NCBI GenBank assembly: GCA_003013855.2
Contig: ML058466.1
Coordinates: forward strand, 2,595,501 to 2,659,500
DNA from: Liriodendron chinense
Lineage: Eukaryota; Streptophyta; Magnoliopsida; Magnoliales; Magnoliaceae
Direction of reading: 5' to 3'
DNA: 64,000 nt
Shown here: piece by piece, positions 1 to 10,030 of the stretch
Position numbering within the stretch: position 1 is the first letter of the stretch
Layout: each line of letters opens with the position of its first letter
Position numbers and translations under genes: made by a program
Notes under the pieces: model-generated
What the model saw: the letters and a program-made list of their open reading frames with translations, nothing else
Databases searched by the model: none
What the model was told of the DNA's origin: nothing

Positions 1-250
1 TAGGAATGTAGTTGCCTAGAGGATCTTTATGAGATACTTAGATAAAGGTTTTACCTATAGGTTCAGTGTCTAAACTTCTAGAGATTGCAAGGGAATAAGT
101 TCATCTTCATTTGAGCTTTGAATGTTCTAACATGTGATGAATTACAAGGAAGATGACTTCATTGGGTTAGGATTAGAGCCTAATGGTATTTGCTATGATG
201 GTAGCTTCTAATGCACTAAATTCCCTTTAAAAATCCCAGGAACCAAATGG

Positions 251-262
251 CCTTAATATAGA
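251..262 (-). promoter_or_regulatory. LTR TATA-like box (D-related LTR)
   Basis: On the minus strand this reads CTATATTAAG. It sits at the position aligned with the TATA box of element D's LTR, just downstream (in LTR sense) of the palindrome box. Confidence 0.4.
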
Positions 263-299
263 CTTGAAGTTCCAACGATAAAAAAATGAGTAGAAAACG

Positions 300-560
300 G
301 CTCTGTCGATAGGATCGAAGATCCCTTTGTTGGGATCGAAGGCCCTTTCAATGGGATCAATGTCCCACTCGATGGCATCGAAGAACTATCCAGAGAGTTC
401 AGAAGGTTGTTGAACAGTCTGTTCGATGTCATCGAGCATGCTTCGATAGGATAAAAAAATGCCCTTTTATGGTATCGAAGAAGTGTCCAGAGAGTTCAGA
501 CAGTTGTTGGACATAATGTTCGATGGCATCGACCAGGGCTTCAATGGGATCGAAGTCCTA
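300..560. promoter_or_regulatory. Palindrome box, TCGATGGCATCGA type
   Basis: Short palindromic or near-palindromic words occur repeatedly, for example TCGATAGGATCGA, TCGATGGCATCGA (twice) and GGGATCGAAG. They occupy the LTR slot that in element D is filled by GGGCGCCCGG words. The function is unknown; the position upstream of the TATA-like box suggests promoter or regulatory sequence. Confidence 0.55.
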
Positions 561-888
561 TTGAAGACTGCTATTTGGGCTATTTGTTTTACAACAGCTT
601 CCACCTCTTATTGGCCTAACTTATCACGTTTTTCTAAGTGTTCTAAGGTTAAAGAAGATGACGACGGGTTTTCCTATATGGTCAAAGTTATTTAGAGGCT
701 ATGAGTTGTTTTGGTTCTAAGGTAGGCTCACTAAGGCATCTCATTTACCCATTTCTTCTTCCTTGATGCTTCTTGTCCACTTGAATCTTCGATCTTCATC
801 TTGCCAAGGCTCAACCGAAATTACAACACATGGACGCATGTGATTGACAAATAAGGTGCACTCAATGCCACAAATAAGTGCACTAACA

Positions 889-971
889 GATACTACTATT
901 ATGGAAATGATTAGACATAGAGGAAGCAGCTTGGAACTAGTGGAGATGGAGATCGAAGCCACAGTGGAGAT
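889..971 (+). other. 3' end of copia element F before its LTR, with polypurine tract
   Basis: The last bases, GTGGAGAT, directly precede an LTR start TGTTGATTG. This matches the polypurine tract and LTR junction usual for Ty1/copia elements. The body of F lies to the left and is cut by the D-related LTR at 888. No coding motif was seen in these 83 bases. Confidence 0.45.
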
Positions 972-1009
972 TGTTGATTGCCTTCAATTTGGATATAAAC
1001 AGGGGGTCA

Positions 1010-1245
1010 TCGATCAATCGACAGCCATAGTCGATTGATCGAAACTATCGCAAGTTTTCTAGTTTGGTCTCTAGACACTTTTGTACACTTTCGATTGATC
1101 GAAGTTTGGTCTCGATCGATCGATGATATTCCGAATTTATGTTGCAAACTCTTCGGGCACTTTTGAGCATATTCGATTGATCAAACATGGAGTGTCGATC
1201 AATCGAGGATCGCCGATCAAAGTCAATTGATAGATGGATCAATCG
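1010..1245. promoter_or_regulatory. Palindrome box, TCGATTGATCGA type
   Basis: The 12-mer TCGATCAATCGA and its inverse TCGATTGATCGA occur as inverted pairs, plus TCGATCGATCGA. At 1017-1040 the two orientations sit about 9 bases apart; further copies lie near 1090, 1115, 1170 and 1200-1245. The block ends about 60 bases before the TATA box of the F LTR. Confidence 0.6.
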
Positions 1246-1301
1246 ATGGTGAGCATAATTCTTTGTAAGTGTACGATTTTAGTTTCTAATTATATACATG
1301 G

Positions 1302-1314
1302 GTTATATATAGCC
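1302..1314 (+). promoter_or_regulatory. TATA box of F LTR
   Basis: GTTATATATAGCC lies downstream of the palindrome box inside the F LTR, the expected place for the LTR RNA polymerase II promoter. Confidence 0.45.
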
Positions 1315-1590
1315 TTCTTAATGCGGGATTAGGGCAACTAGCATGAATCATAGGGAGAGTATTGAAGGCTAGGGTTTGAAAGGGAGAAAATTAGGGTTTC
1401 TTGCATCTGTAAGTTGATTCTATCTCTTGTAATTTCATTTTCATAGTGGATTGTTGATCACTTTATGCCGTGATTTTTTCCTGCAAGGTGTTTTCCACAT
1501 AAAATTCGTGTGTTCTTTGTGATTGCTTTGTTTGTTCTTCTCTATCGCTTGTGTGGTTCTACCTATGAGGTTGCTTCCGCGACACCAACA

Positions 1591-2071
1591 ACAACAATAT
1601 CATTTACATATACTACAAGCACAATGAGACCTGAGATATCATTCCGTACGAAAACATGTGACTTTTAACCCATAAATTGCCTTTCACAATTTACACACTT
1701 TGTTAAACTCCCCATGAGCAACAAATCTGGTTGGTCGCTCTATATAAACTTTTCTTCTATAAGATCATTATGAAGGCTTTTTTTTTTTACATCATGTTGG
1801 AAGATGGGCCAACCATGATAAGCACTTACAAATAGTATAACTTGAATAGAATTCAACTTGGCCACAGGAGGTTTCATTATAATTAACACCAAGTGTTTGA
1901 ATATGCCCCTGAGCGACTTGTGAACAAAGTGACAAGACGAGGATAGGGCAAAGTTGCGGAAATTTGGAGAAAAGCAATGAAAGGAAACAAATATAGAGAC
2001 GGATGATCGATGTACATATGCTTACCTTTTCTTTGGGCAATATGAATATCAAATTTATTTGGAGAACTCAC
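1591..2071 (-). pseudogene. Copia element E: reverse transcriptase fragment
   Basis: Minus-strand translation in shifting frames gives QGHIQTLGVNYNET, the start of a Ty1/copia reverse transcriptase (family form: QGYTQTYGVDYxETFAPVA), then FLHNDLIEE and, nearest the F LTR, VYVNDIVVVG, corresponding to the catalytic YVDD block with Asp changed to Asn. Stops and frameshifts interrupt it throughout. The enzyme would copy element RNA into DNA in cytoplasmic particles; this copy is dead. It is broken off at about 1590 by the F LTR; RNase H would lie beyond. Confidence 0.65.
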
Positions 2072-2279
2072 TAGATCATTATGTTGGACAACACGTCATG
2101 ATTAGTTGTACCATTTGTGTATTTTATCGTGAGTAGGCCTTCAGCTGAGGGATGGTAGGAATGGAAGAGGTAAAAGATGATGGAAGTTAGATGTCTTCAT
2201 TGATTGCAACTGAGTATGAGAACAGTTCTGTATCAAGAGATTTGATATCTTTTGAGAAGAATGGGGTAGGCTGAAAAAA

Positions 2280-3030
2280 GGTAACATTTGCACGTATATA
2301 TTATATTTGAAACGATGTACTATAACAACGATAACTCCTTTGTGTGTAAGAACATAAAAAAATATATATAATTAATTGCTTGAGGATCAAACTTATCATG
2401 GTCAAACTCTAATTGATGGGCAAAACAAGCATATAAAAAAACCCAATGAGGTAGAGAGAACAACAGAGTATCTGGGAACAAAACTTGATAAGGTGATTGA
2501 TCCCTAAAAATGGATGAGGTATCCAATTTATCAAAAAACATGCAGTGAGCACTGCATCACTCTAGAAAAATCTTAGGAACATTCATATAATTAAATGAGC
2601 TAGAGTTACCTAAAAGAGGTGACAATTTTTCCATTTTATAACCTTGTTTTGTTACAGGGTGTGTGCGCATGATGTTAGACGCAATGTTCTTGTTTTATAA
2701 AAAAAAAACTAAAAGCTTGGGACATGTACTCCTTGGCATTATCAGACTGAAATGTAAATATTTTTGAACTAAATTGATTTTACACTTCCATGTGGAAAGT
2801 CTTAAAAATTGAAAATAATTCAGATCTTACCTTTTTTAAATAAAGCCATGCCATTCTCGAACAATCATCAAATGTAACAAGATACTTAAAACCCAAACCT
2901 ACTAGATATTTTAACTAGAACACAAACATCTGAATAAACTAAATAGAAATGAACTAAACGACGCTTCTCAACACGTGGTGGAGAAGTAGCACAGTGGTAC
3001 TTACTCGACTCACATTCATCACACTCTAGA
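2280..3030 (-). pseudogene. Copia element E: integrase fragment
   Basis: The minus strand shows SRMAWLYL, then SDNAKEYMS (family: SDNAxEYxS, carrying the second catalytic Asp) and FPDTLLFSLPHWVF, a well-known copia integrase C-terminal motif. The open piece 2320-2541 covers that C-terminal part. Upstream, the zinc-binding CC part is seen as ECDECESSKYHC near 3020. Stops and a run of A/T (about 2698-2709) break the frame. The integrase would insert cDNA into the host genome. Clearly a degraded relic. Confidence 0.65.
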
Positions 3031-3300
3031 TAGGACATCGACGATAAAGAAAGAATAACACCCTTAAGGATCTTTAATGATGGATGACCAAGATGGCAGT
3101 GCTACCAATAAGCTAAGATGTCTTTTTGTGTCATTGTGCCCACAACGTTACGATTAAGATAGTACAACATGTCATGCATATGTCCTCTACCAATCTTCCT
3201 CTTTCTATTTAGGTTTTTGTAAACAAAATTTAAGGATATAAAGTGAGCAACATTTAAGGGATTTAGAAATCCACACAAGGTTTGGGCGAATGACTAGCAT
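3031..3300 (-). pseudogene. Copia element E: GAG-pre-integrase fragment
   Basis: The minus strand shows the HLGHPSLKIL motif of the GAG-pre-integrase domain, one stop codon before it, and upstream text resembling the linker between protease and integrase (GRGHMHDMLYYL). It links the integrase piece at lower coordinates to gag at higher coordinates in the order expected for one minus-strand copia element. Confidence 0.55.
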
Positions 3301-3510
3301 CATGGGTGTACTTTGTGGGTGATTGCGTGCATCTGTAGGATAGTCTCGCCCCAAAGGTTTGGGGATACCCTATTGCCATTAAAAAAAACAGTTAAGGGAT
3401 AGTAAGTCCGTTAACAGATGAAATGCTTAAAAGAAATGTAGAAATAAATAAAATAGAGGATAATGAAAGAGAGGGACTTATATGAACGATACTCATTCCA
3501 GATACTTTGG

Positions 3511-3519
3511 ATTGGGTAC
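3511..3519. repeat. Target-site duplication of MITE (left)
   Basis: ATTGGGTAC, repeated exactly at 3833-3841. Nine bases is the duplication length of Mutator-like elements. Confidence 0.6.
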
Positions 3520-3832
3520 AAGGTATTCCTGTAATGGTAACAGTGGCCATAATGGCCACTATTGTTACCTTTATGATATGGGGTGTAATGGCCATTACAG
3601 TATCTTTCTTTCTTATATTAAAAAAAAAATCGAAAACCTTATATCGGCCCCATAATGGGCTACTATAGGGCCGTTACGGGGCCTTTACGGGGGTGTAATG
3701 GGCCACTACGGAGGCTATAATGGCCTTTATGGGTCATTTTTTTCCGTAACGGCCGTTATGGCCTTTATCACCCCATAAGGTGTAACGATTGCCACCGTTA
3801 CCTTTATGTAATGGCCTTTACAACACACCATA
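3520..3832. mobile_element. MITE-like element rich in GGCC/TAATGGCC palindromes
   Basis: A 313-bp segment is flanked by a perfect 9-bp direct repeat. The ends are imperfect inverted repeats (GGTAACAGTGGC near the left, its inverse-like text near the right), and the interior holds many words such as AATGGCCATTA, GGCCGTTA and CCGTTACGG, giving strong foldback potential. It has no coding capacity. The 9-bp duplication points to a Mutator-derived MITE; a hAT origin (8 bp) is less likely. Confidence 0.55.
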
Positions 3833-3841
3833 ATTGGGTAC
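3833..3841. repeat. Target-site duplication of MITE (right)
   Basis: Exact copy of ATTGGGTAC at 3511-3519. Confidence 0.6.
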
Positions 3842-4461
3842 CATATGCCAGAGTGGTAGAAGAGCTTATTAATGAGCCATCAATACACTGAAAATACACT
3901 AGACTAACTTGTCATATGGTCGAACACTCCAAAGTCAATTACTCATGGAATATGAGACTTAGATCTTAAACAAGCAAGGCCTAAGGTCACAAATTTAGCC
4001 CTAGGGGTGGAAGTAGCTATAGTAGTAGGAATAAATTGATTCTATAGATTGTTCAACAACTTAGAATGTTCTTCTTGAGTTAGTGTAATCATTTCACTAG
4101 TCATACATGTCTATGGAGTATTAAATGTAAAATTAGCTAGAGAAGACCTGTTGCTCTCTAGTGTGGGAAGCTTGATTAGCCCATGTAGGCTTCCCATGGA
4201 GTTGTTAACATTTTTCAACAGAATGATTAGAAAGCTCACACATCGTGCACTTTTTAGGTCTACGGTCACTACCACGACCACTTCTCATGTTACCACTACC
4301 AACATCGATCCCTGGATAGAGAACGATGCTATAGGTGCTAGGGCAAGCTATTATTGGCTCCACTTGTAGAGCCTAAAGATACATGTTAGAGGTGTGCCTA
4401 GACCTCGTTTAAAGATGACCTATCTTTGGCACGCAAAATCAGTGCACGAACTGGTTCATTG
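3842..4461 (-). pseudogene. Copia element E: gag C-terminal part with zinc knuckle
   Basis: On the minus strand around 4170-4270, CTMCELSNHSVEKC fits the CX2CX4HX4C zinc knuckle of a copia gag, followed by a stop and QLHGKPTWA, matching the conserved copia text after the knuckle. Gag packages element RNA. The upstream half of the same gene lies at 10,031-10,480 because element D was inserted between. The lower half of this interval (3842-4140) is degraded linker with no motif I can name. Confidence 0.6.
4457..4461. repeat. Target-site duplication of element D (left)
   Basis: CATTG, repeated exactly at 10026-10030. Confidence 0.85.
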
Positions 4462-5824
4462 TGAAATTGCGTCGGGTAGCCTAACACGACACCCTACACA
4501 TACGTGCGGAAGCTTAAGGAGCAACCAAAATTATGGCTAAGTCATAGAGGGGGGTGATTAGGACCTTTTTAAATTCTTTTCACCTACTTAACAAATTTAA
4601 CAAATTAACCTACGTAAGCGATTAACACTTCGGCTTCCAAGCCATAGTGGGTCCAATCAAAAGACTAGCGAACTGATAGATGTGATTCACAACCTAGTCT
4701 AAGCAACTCAAATAGACTAGAGAGGATGGATTAACAACAACTCAAGTCTACATGAGGAGTGAAAGTACATCTTGTGTGTGTAAAGGTGCCTTCAAGTGCC
4801 TAGCATACATTCCTAACTAAGCATTCATAATTAACAAATTAAACACAATGCATAAAGTGAAATGTACCCAAGTATAATCACAAACAAAAGCATGTATAGT
4901 GGTTCGAGTACTTATCTACTCCACTCCCGGTTCAAGTACTCAATCCCTTTGAGCACATCGACATTCAATGGAGAGTTTAAATCTGGTTCCTCCTAACCAA
5001 GGTGTTTTAACTCAGATCCACCCAACCGGGGAGTTCACAGGTTCCTCCTAACCTACACGTTTGCACCCGTGTTGGTGGCTCACCCTTGGAGACTTTGTTT
5101 AGGCCCGACAAACGTGCCAATGAATGGCTAACGTCCCTGAATTTAGGCCGAGCAAATGAGCCAAGGAGTGCTGAACAACCCCTAGTCTTTAGGCCGACAC
5201 ACAGGCCAAGGAATGGCTAACGTCCCTGAATTTTAGGCCGACTAACAAGCCAAGGATCAGCAAACGACCCTAGTTCGAGTTTGTCAAACAAACTCTACAC
5301 TGAACTCCCACAGGGAATTGAGTGGATGAACTCCTAACAAGACAACCTTACTTGTCGGATTGAGCCCTTTTGTAGTGCCTCTTTGGGTTGCTTCTTCTTG
5401 CTCTCCCGTGCTTGAAGCAGCTCCCCGTGTGCTCCCCCGATCTTTGACGCCGTTGCTTTGCCAATGCTTCAGCTCCAAGATCAGCTACCTTGCATGTGAT
5501 GCTCCATTAAAGATGCCCAAGGTGCTAAGGAATGGTGAAACCTCCACAAATGGTAGGAAATGGGTTTCCTAGAGGAATACACCTATTTAGACTCCTAGGT
5601 AGTGTTTAGACAAGGGATTTAACTATGATCAAAGTGTCTAAACCCTATGAATCAAGAGGGAACAGTCCATTCTCAAGATACCATTGAATGAACTACGCTT
5701 GTGATGAAAACACAAGGAGAATGACTTGCTATGGATTTGGGATAGAGCCTCTGATGGTCTCTAGCAATGGTGGCTTCTATCTCCTCAAAATTTCCTCTCT
5801 TAGCCCTAAAATCAAATTCCCCCA

Positions 5825-5835
5825 CTTTTATAAAG
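5825..5835 (-). promoter_or_regulatory. TATA box of element D 3' LTR
   Basis: The minus strand reads CTTTATAAAAG, about 40 bases downstream (in LTR sense) of the palindrome box; conserved in the other LTR at 9320-9330. Confidence 0.55.
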
Positions 5836-5869
5836 TTTCTCCCAATGGTCAAATAACGGGCAGATTCGG

Positions 5870-6210
5870 CAAGGGTCGGGGCGCCCGGACAGATTGGGTC
5901 AGGCTCCCGGAATCGGGTCCATTAAACACTGGACTCTTTTTGAGCTGGTTGGGCGCCCGGACACAGTTGGGGTCGGGTGCCCGATGGCCTTTCTTTCACT
6001 GGTGGGGCGCCCAGTTCTCACTTTCGTCGGGCGCCCTGAAAATACTCCAGACTGGGTCATGAGTTGCTGGACGTTTTGTGCACTGGCCGGGTGCCCGGAC
6101 AGGTTTTGATCGGGCGCCTGGTGACCTTCTGGACTTAGGCCAACTCACTTGGACGGATTCCCTCTATAGGTCGGGTGCCCGGTGGACACATAGGCCGGGC
6201 ACCCGGCCAA
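5870..6210. promoter_or_regulatory. Palindrome box, GGGCGCCCGG type (left copy)
   Basis: About ten copies of GGGCGCCCGG or one-base variants (GGGTGCCCGG, GGGCACCCGG, GGGCGCCTGG) near 5878, 5948, 5970, 6003, 6028, 6088, 6109, 6170 and 6193. Most come in pairs with starts 21-25 bases apart, the pairs 60-85 bases apart. It is GC-rich inside otherwise AT-rich LTR sequence. Confidence 0.7.
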
Positions 6211-6543
6211 GCATGTTTTTCTGCTATTTTTTCTGCTTTTCAGCAGAACATGCAACTTCTTTGGAAATTCTTTTGGTGGTCTTTTGGGACACCTAGGGCC
6301 AATCTAAGATGACTAAGAGTATGCCTATTGGGTCATGGTCATCTAGAGGTTAATGGTTTTGGGTAGGAACAAGGTTAAGGCTCACCAAGGCATCACATTT
6401 ACCTGTTTCTTCTTTCTTGATGCAACAGGTCCATCTTGAGTCTTCGGTCTTCGTCTTCATTAAGCTCAACCGACACTAGACTCACTAACCTAAGTAATTG
6501 ACAAACAAGGTGCACTAGTATGCCACAGAAAAGTACACTAACA

Positions 6544-6560
6544 ATCTCCCCCTTTGTCAA
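6544..6560 (-). other. Element D polypurine tract
   Basis: The minus strand reads GACAAAGGGGGAGAT immediately before the LTR start TGTTAG. Element A has the near-identical GACAAAGGGGGAAT at the same place. It primes plus-strand DNA synthesis. Confidence 0.75.
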
Positions 6561-7275
6561 TTACTTACAAAAACCTATCCTACCAAAACAAAATACATTA
6601 CATGTCATAATAAAAAAATTTACAACTCGAGACACTAAGACATGCAACTAGGCAAGCTCCTTTTGAATGCTCCCCCATAACCTGTCAATCCCTGCATCAC
6701 AAAACATAGCAACCTAGTTTTGGTGGGACTTGATCTTTCTCCCCCTTTTTGTTAGTAAGTAACAAACTATTCTCTCCTCCTTAATGATATTTCAATAAGG
6801 TTAAGGTAAGAGTAGATAGTGTGTCACAGTTATAACTATAAGCACATGCTAACTAGAGAGAGTATAGGGTGCATGATCATATAAAACATGGAGCATGCAT
6901 AGGAACATGATTAACAAGAAAATGTACTATTCTAAGCATGGTTAATCATGCAAATTGGTCATCTATGATATACATAAGCATTAAAGCTTAAGGGCTTATA
7001 GCCCAATCAACCAACCTCCCCAGGTGGTATATCAAGACCAATAAAAAGCAAAGATTAACATATAATTGAGCATGAAATTCAGCAAGATTAGCTAATCTAA
7101 GCATGGTGATAATCTAGCAAGCAAATATATCAATTAAAAGCAAGGTCAAATTATCAAAATTTGGGCTAATGAGGCTTGAATCCTCTGATTTGCCCATACA
7201 CACATAAATGAGGCTGAAATCCTTAGATTTTCCTATTGAAGCACAAATTAACCTCCTAAGGTCACCTAACCTAGT
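6561..7275 (-). other. Element D interior, non-coding part
   Basis: 715 bases between the gag-like ORF and the polypurine tract. No reading frame of note and no pol motif on either strand. It resembles the untranslated 3' part of SIRE-like elements. Confidence 0.5.
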
Positions 7276-7860
7276 TCACAACTCCCTTGGATGTGATTTT
7301 CTAGGACCAAAGATGTTGTTGGGTGGGAATTTATCTATTCTAGATTCATCTCCCTTAGGTTCATCCCTAGTTGGAGATCTATGTGCGGTAGGGGATCTAT
7401 TGTACCTACCAACACAAGTATTGCTCCTGCACAAAATATTCTTTGATTTTTCATTAAGTAGAGCAAGTTTCTTAATTAATTCCCTCATATGATTTGTCAT
7501 TATTGGAGGGGATGGGAACCTTTTCTTTTTCTCAGGTGATCTCTTTGGTGGACTCTTTCTTGTGTGTGCCACTTTCTCAGTCACTATATATTTAAGTATC
7601 CGGTTTGTGATTGAGGTGGATCGTCGGCCTTCGACGATAGGGCATTCAAACCTAAAGTGACCAACGTCACCACAAGCATAACACATGGGAGATGATTTAG
7701 ATTTGCTCCCAGAAGTGATAAAGTCCATTTTAATCACCAAAGGAGAAAATGAGGTTACATATGTATGCGAAATAGGCTCAAAACCTCTCTTATTCCCATA
7801 GGGATCACCCAAAGCAATTGATTTGCCTTTTGGGTTCAAATACCCCTCTTGGGTAGACAT
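7276..7860 (-). CDS. Element D gag-like protein, 194 aa, with zinc knuckle
   Basis: An uninterrupted minus-strand ORF. The ATG lies about 80 bases after the primer binding site, the normal gag start position, and the protein begins MSTQEGY. Residues around 60-75 hold CYACGDVGHFRFEC, a complete CX2CX4HX4C knuckle aligned with the second knuckle region of element A. A basic stretch (KSPPKRSPEKKKRF) and a Ser/Arg-rich tail follow. The usual gag core is missing: the start is joined directly to the knuckle region, so the gene arose by internal deletion. Likely RNA binding; location unknown. Confidence 0.6.
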   Translation of the reverse strand: MSTQEGYLNPKGKSIALGDPYGNKRGFEPISHTYVTSFSPLVIKMDFITSGSKSKSSPMCYACGDVGHFRFECPIVEGRRSTSITNRILKYIVTEKVAHTRKSPPKRSPEKKKRFPSPPIMTNHMRELIKKLALLNEKSKNILCRSNTCVGRYNRSPTAHRSPTRDEPKGDESRIDKFPPNNIFGPRKSHPREL

Positions 7861-7941
7861 AGTCCTAGTATTCCGGTATCGGATCTACTCCAGACGGTTA
7901 AGTCCTTCAAGAGCAACTCACACTTGCTCTATCAGAGTAAC

Positions 7942-7955
7942 CCTCTCTGATATCA
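7942..7955 (-). other. Element D primer binding site (initiator tRNA-Met type)
   Basis: The minus strand reads TGATATCAGAGAGG two bases after the LTR end. Plant copia sites are TGGTATCAGAGC, so one mismatch is present in the core. Confidence 0.65.
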
Positions 7956-9319
7956 ATTGAAATTGCATCGGGTAGCCTAACACGATACCCTACGCATACA
8001 TGCAGAAGCTTAATGAGCAACTAGAATTATAGCTAAGTCCTAGAGAGGGGGTGATTAAGACCTTTTTAAATTCTTTTCGCCTACTTAACAAATTTAACAA
8101 ATTAAGCTACGTAAGCGATTAACACTTCGGCTTCCAAGCCTTAGTGGGTCCAATCAAAAGACTAGCAAATGATAAATGTGATTCACAACATAGTCTAAGC
8201 AACTCAAATAGACTATAGAGGATGGATCAACAACAACTCAAGTCTACATGAGGAGTGAAAGTACATCTTGTGTGTGTGAAGGTGCCTTTCCAGCGCCTAG
8301 CATACATTCCTAACTAAGCATTCACAATTAACAAATTAAACACAATGCATAAAGAGAAATGTGCTCAAGTACAATCACAAACAAAAGCATGTATAGTGGT
8401 TCGACTACTTGTCTACTCCACTCCCAATTCAATTACTCAACTTATTTGAGCACACTGGCATTTACTGTAGAGTTTAAATATGGTTCCTCCCAATCAAGGT
8501 GTTTTAACTCGGATCCACCCAACCGGGGAGTTTACAAGTTCCTCTCAACATACACGTTTGCACCCGTGTTAGTGGCTCCCCCTTGGAGACTTTGTTTAGG
8601 CTCCACAAATGTGCCAAGGAACTGCTAACGTCCCTGAATTTAGGCCCTGTAAACGAGCCAAGGAGTGCTGAACAACCCCTAGTCTTTAGGCCGACACACA
8701 AGCCAAGGAACGGCTAACGTCCTTGAATTTTAGGCCGACTAATAGGCCAAGGATCGGTAAACGATCCTAGTTTAAATTTGTCAAACAAACTGTACACTGA
8801 ACTCCCACAGGGAATTGAGTGGATGAACTCCTAACAAGACAACCTTACTTGTCGGATTGAGCCTCTTTGTAGCGCCGCTTTGGGTTGCTTCTTCTTGCTC
8901 TCCCGTGCCTGAAGCAGCTCCCCATGTGCTCCCCCGATCTTTGATGTCGCTGCTTTGCCAGTGCTTCAGCTCCAAGATCAGCTACCTTGCATGTGATGCT
9001 CTATTAGAGATGCCTAAGGTGCTAAGGAATGGTGAACCTCCACAAATGGTAGGAAATGGGTTTCCTAGAGGAATACACCTATTTGGACTCCTAGGTAGTG
9101 TTTAGACAAGGGATTTAACTATGATCAAAGTGTCTAAACCCTATAAATCAAGAGGGAACAGTCCATTCTCAAGATACCATTAAATGGCCCACGCTTGTGA
9201 TGAAAACACAAGGAGAATGACTTGCTATGGGTTTGGGATAGAGCCTCTAATGGTCTCTAGCAATGGTGGCTTCTATCTCCTCAAAATCCCCTCTCTTAGC
9301 CCTAAAATCGAATCCCCCG

Positions 9320-9330
9320 CTTTTATAAAG
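9320..9330 (-). promoter_or_regulatory. TATA box of element D 5' LTR
   Basis: CTTTATAAAAG on the minus strand. As the 5' LTR copy, it would start the genomic RNA of D. Confidence 0.55.
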
Positions 9331-9364
9331 TTTCTCCCAATGGTCAAATAACGGGCAAATTCGC

Positions 9365-9710
9365 ATAGGGTTGGGTGCTCGGACAGATTGGGTCGGGCGC
9401 CCGGAATCGGGTCCATTAAACACTGGACTGTTTTTGAGCTGGTCGGGCGCCCAGACACAGTTGGGGTCGGGCGCCCGATGACCCTTCCTTCACTGTCGGG
9501 TGCCCGGTTCTCACTTTGGTCGGGCGCCCAGAAATACTCCAGACCGGATCATGAGTTGCTGGACATTTTGTGCACTGGCCGGGCACCCGGACAGGTTCTG
9601 GTCGGGCGCCCGGTGACCCTCTAGACTTAGGCCAACTCACTTGGACGAATTCCCTCTATAGGTCAGGGCGCCCGGTGGACACTTGTGCCGGGCGCCTGGC
9701 CAAGCATGTT
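9365..9710. promoter_or_regulatory. Palindrome box, GGGCGCCCGG type (right copy)
   Basis: The same site array as in the other LTR, with more perfect GGGCGCCCGG sites (near 9396, 9444, 9468, 9519, 9601, 9668). The differences between the two LTR copies are mostly C/T or G/A changes within the palindromes, as expected from methylated-cytosine decay. Confidence 0.7.
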
Positions 9711-10025
9711 TTTCTGCTATTTTCTCTGTTTTTCAACAGAACATGCAACCTCTTTGGCCATTCTTTTGGGACACCTAGGACCAATTTAAGATGACTAAGA
9801 GTATGCCTATTGGGTCATGGTCATCTAAAGGTTAATGGTTTTGGGTAGGAACAAGGTTAAGACTCACCAAGGCATCACATTTACCTGTTTGTTCTTTCTC
9901 GATGCAGCAGGTCCCTCTTGAGTCTTCGGTCTTCGTCTTCATTAAGCTCAACCGACACTAGACTCGCTGACCTAAGTAATTGACAAACAAGGTGCACTAG
10001 TATGCCCCAGAAAAGTGCACTAACA

Positions 10026-10030
10026 CATTG
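10026..10030. repeat. Target-site duplication of element D (right)
   Basis: CATTG, matching 4457-4461. Confidence 0.85.

Larger units (their letters stand above)
1..888 (-). mobile_element. Partial copia LTR related to element D (minus strand, clipped by window start)
   Basis: The right edge ends in GTGCACTAACA, the same edge as element D's LTRs. The flanking text aligns with D: the stretch around 135-215 matches D around 5700-5780, and 725-888 matches D around 6370-6543. The central 300-560 does not match D. No polypurine tract lies just right of the edge, so this is the 5' LTR of a minus-strand element extending left of the window, or a solo LTR. The left end is not visible. Seen directly: edge and flanking similarity. 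Inferred: solo versus 5' LTR. Confidence 0.7.
972..1590 (+). mobile_element. 3' LTR of plus-strand copia element F
   Basis: It starts TGTTGATTG after a polypurine tract and ends in CA somewhere in 1584-1590, where the reading frame of element E's reverse transcriptase resumes on the other strand. It contains a palindrome box (1010-1245), a TATA box (about 1302) and a T/GT-rich 3' part typical of R/U5. The exact right edge is ambiguous because CA occurs twice, and no target duplication can be tested since F's left end is missing. Confidence 0.55.
4462..6543 (-). repeat. Element D 3' LTR
   Basis: 2082 bp. On the minus strand it begins TGTTAGTG and ends GCAATTTCA. It is very similar to 7958-10025 along its length. 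It holds the GGGCGCC palindrome box, the TATA box and the R/U5 region. Confidence 0.9.
4462..10025 (-). mobile_element. Element D: non-autonomous SIRE-like copia retrotransposon
   Basis: Two long terminal repeats (4462-6543 and 7958-10025) flank a 1.4-kb interior and the whole is bounded by the 5-bp duplication CATTG. Read on the minus strand it has LTR, primer binding site, one gag-like ORF, polypurine tract, LTR. LTR ends and the primer-site spacing match element A, placing it in the same copia branch. Protease, integrase, RT and RNase H are absent, so it must depend on proteins from a relative. It sits inside the gag gene of element E. Confidence 0.9.
7958..10025 (-). repeat. Element D 5' LTR
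   Basis: 2068 bp, copy of 4462-6543. Right edge GTGCACTAACA then duplication CATTG. Confidence 0.9.

Noticed and set aside
5688..6296. Overlapping plus-strand ORFs rich in Gly, Arg, Pro in the D LTR
   Set aside because: They arise from the GC-rich palindrome box (GGGCGCCCGG), occur in all frames and both strands, and have no family match.
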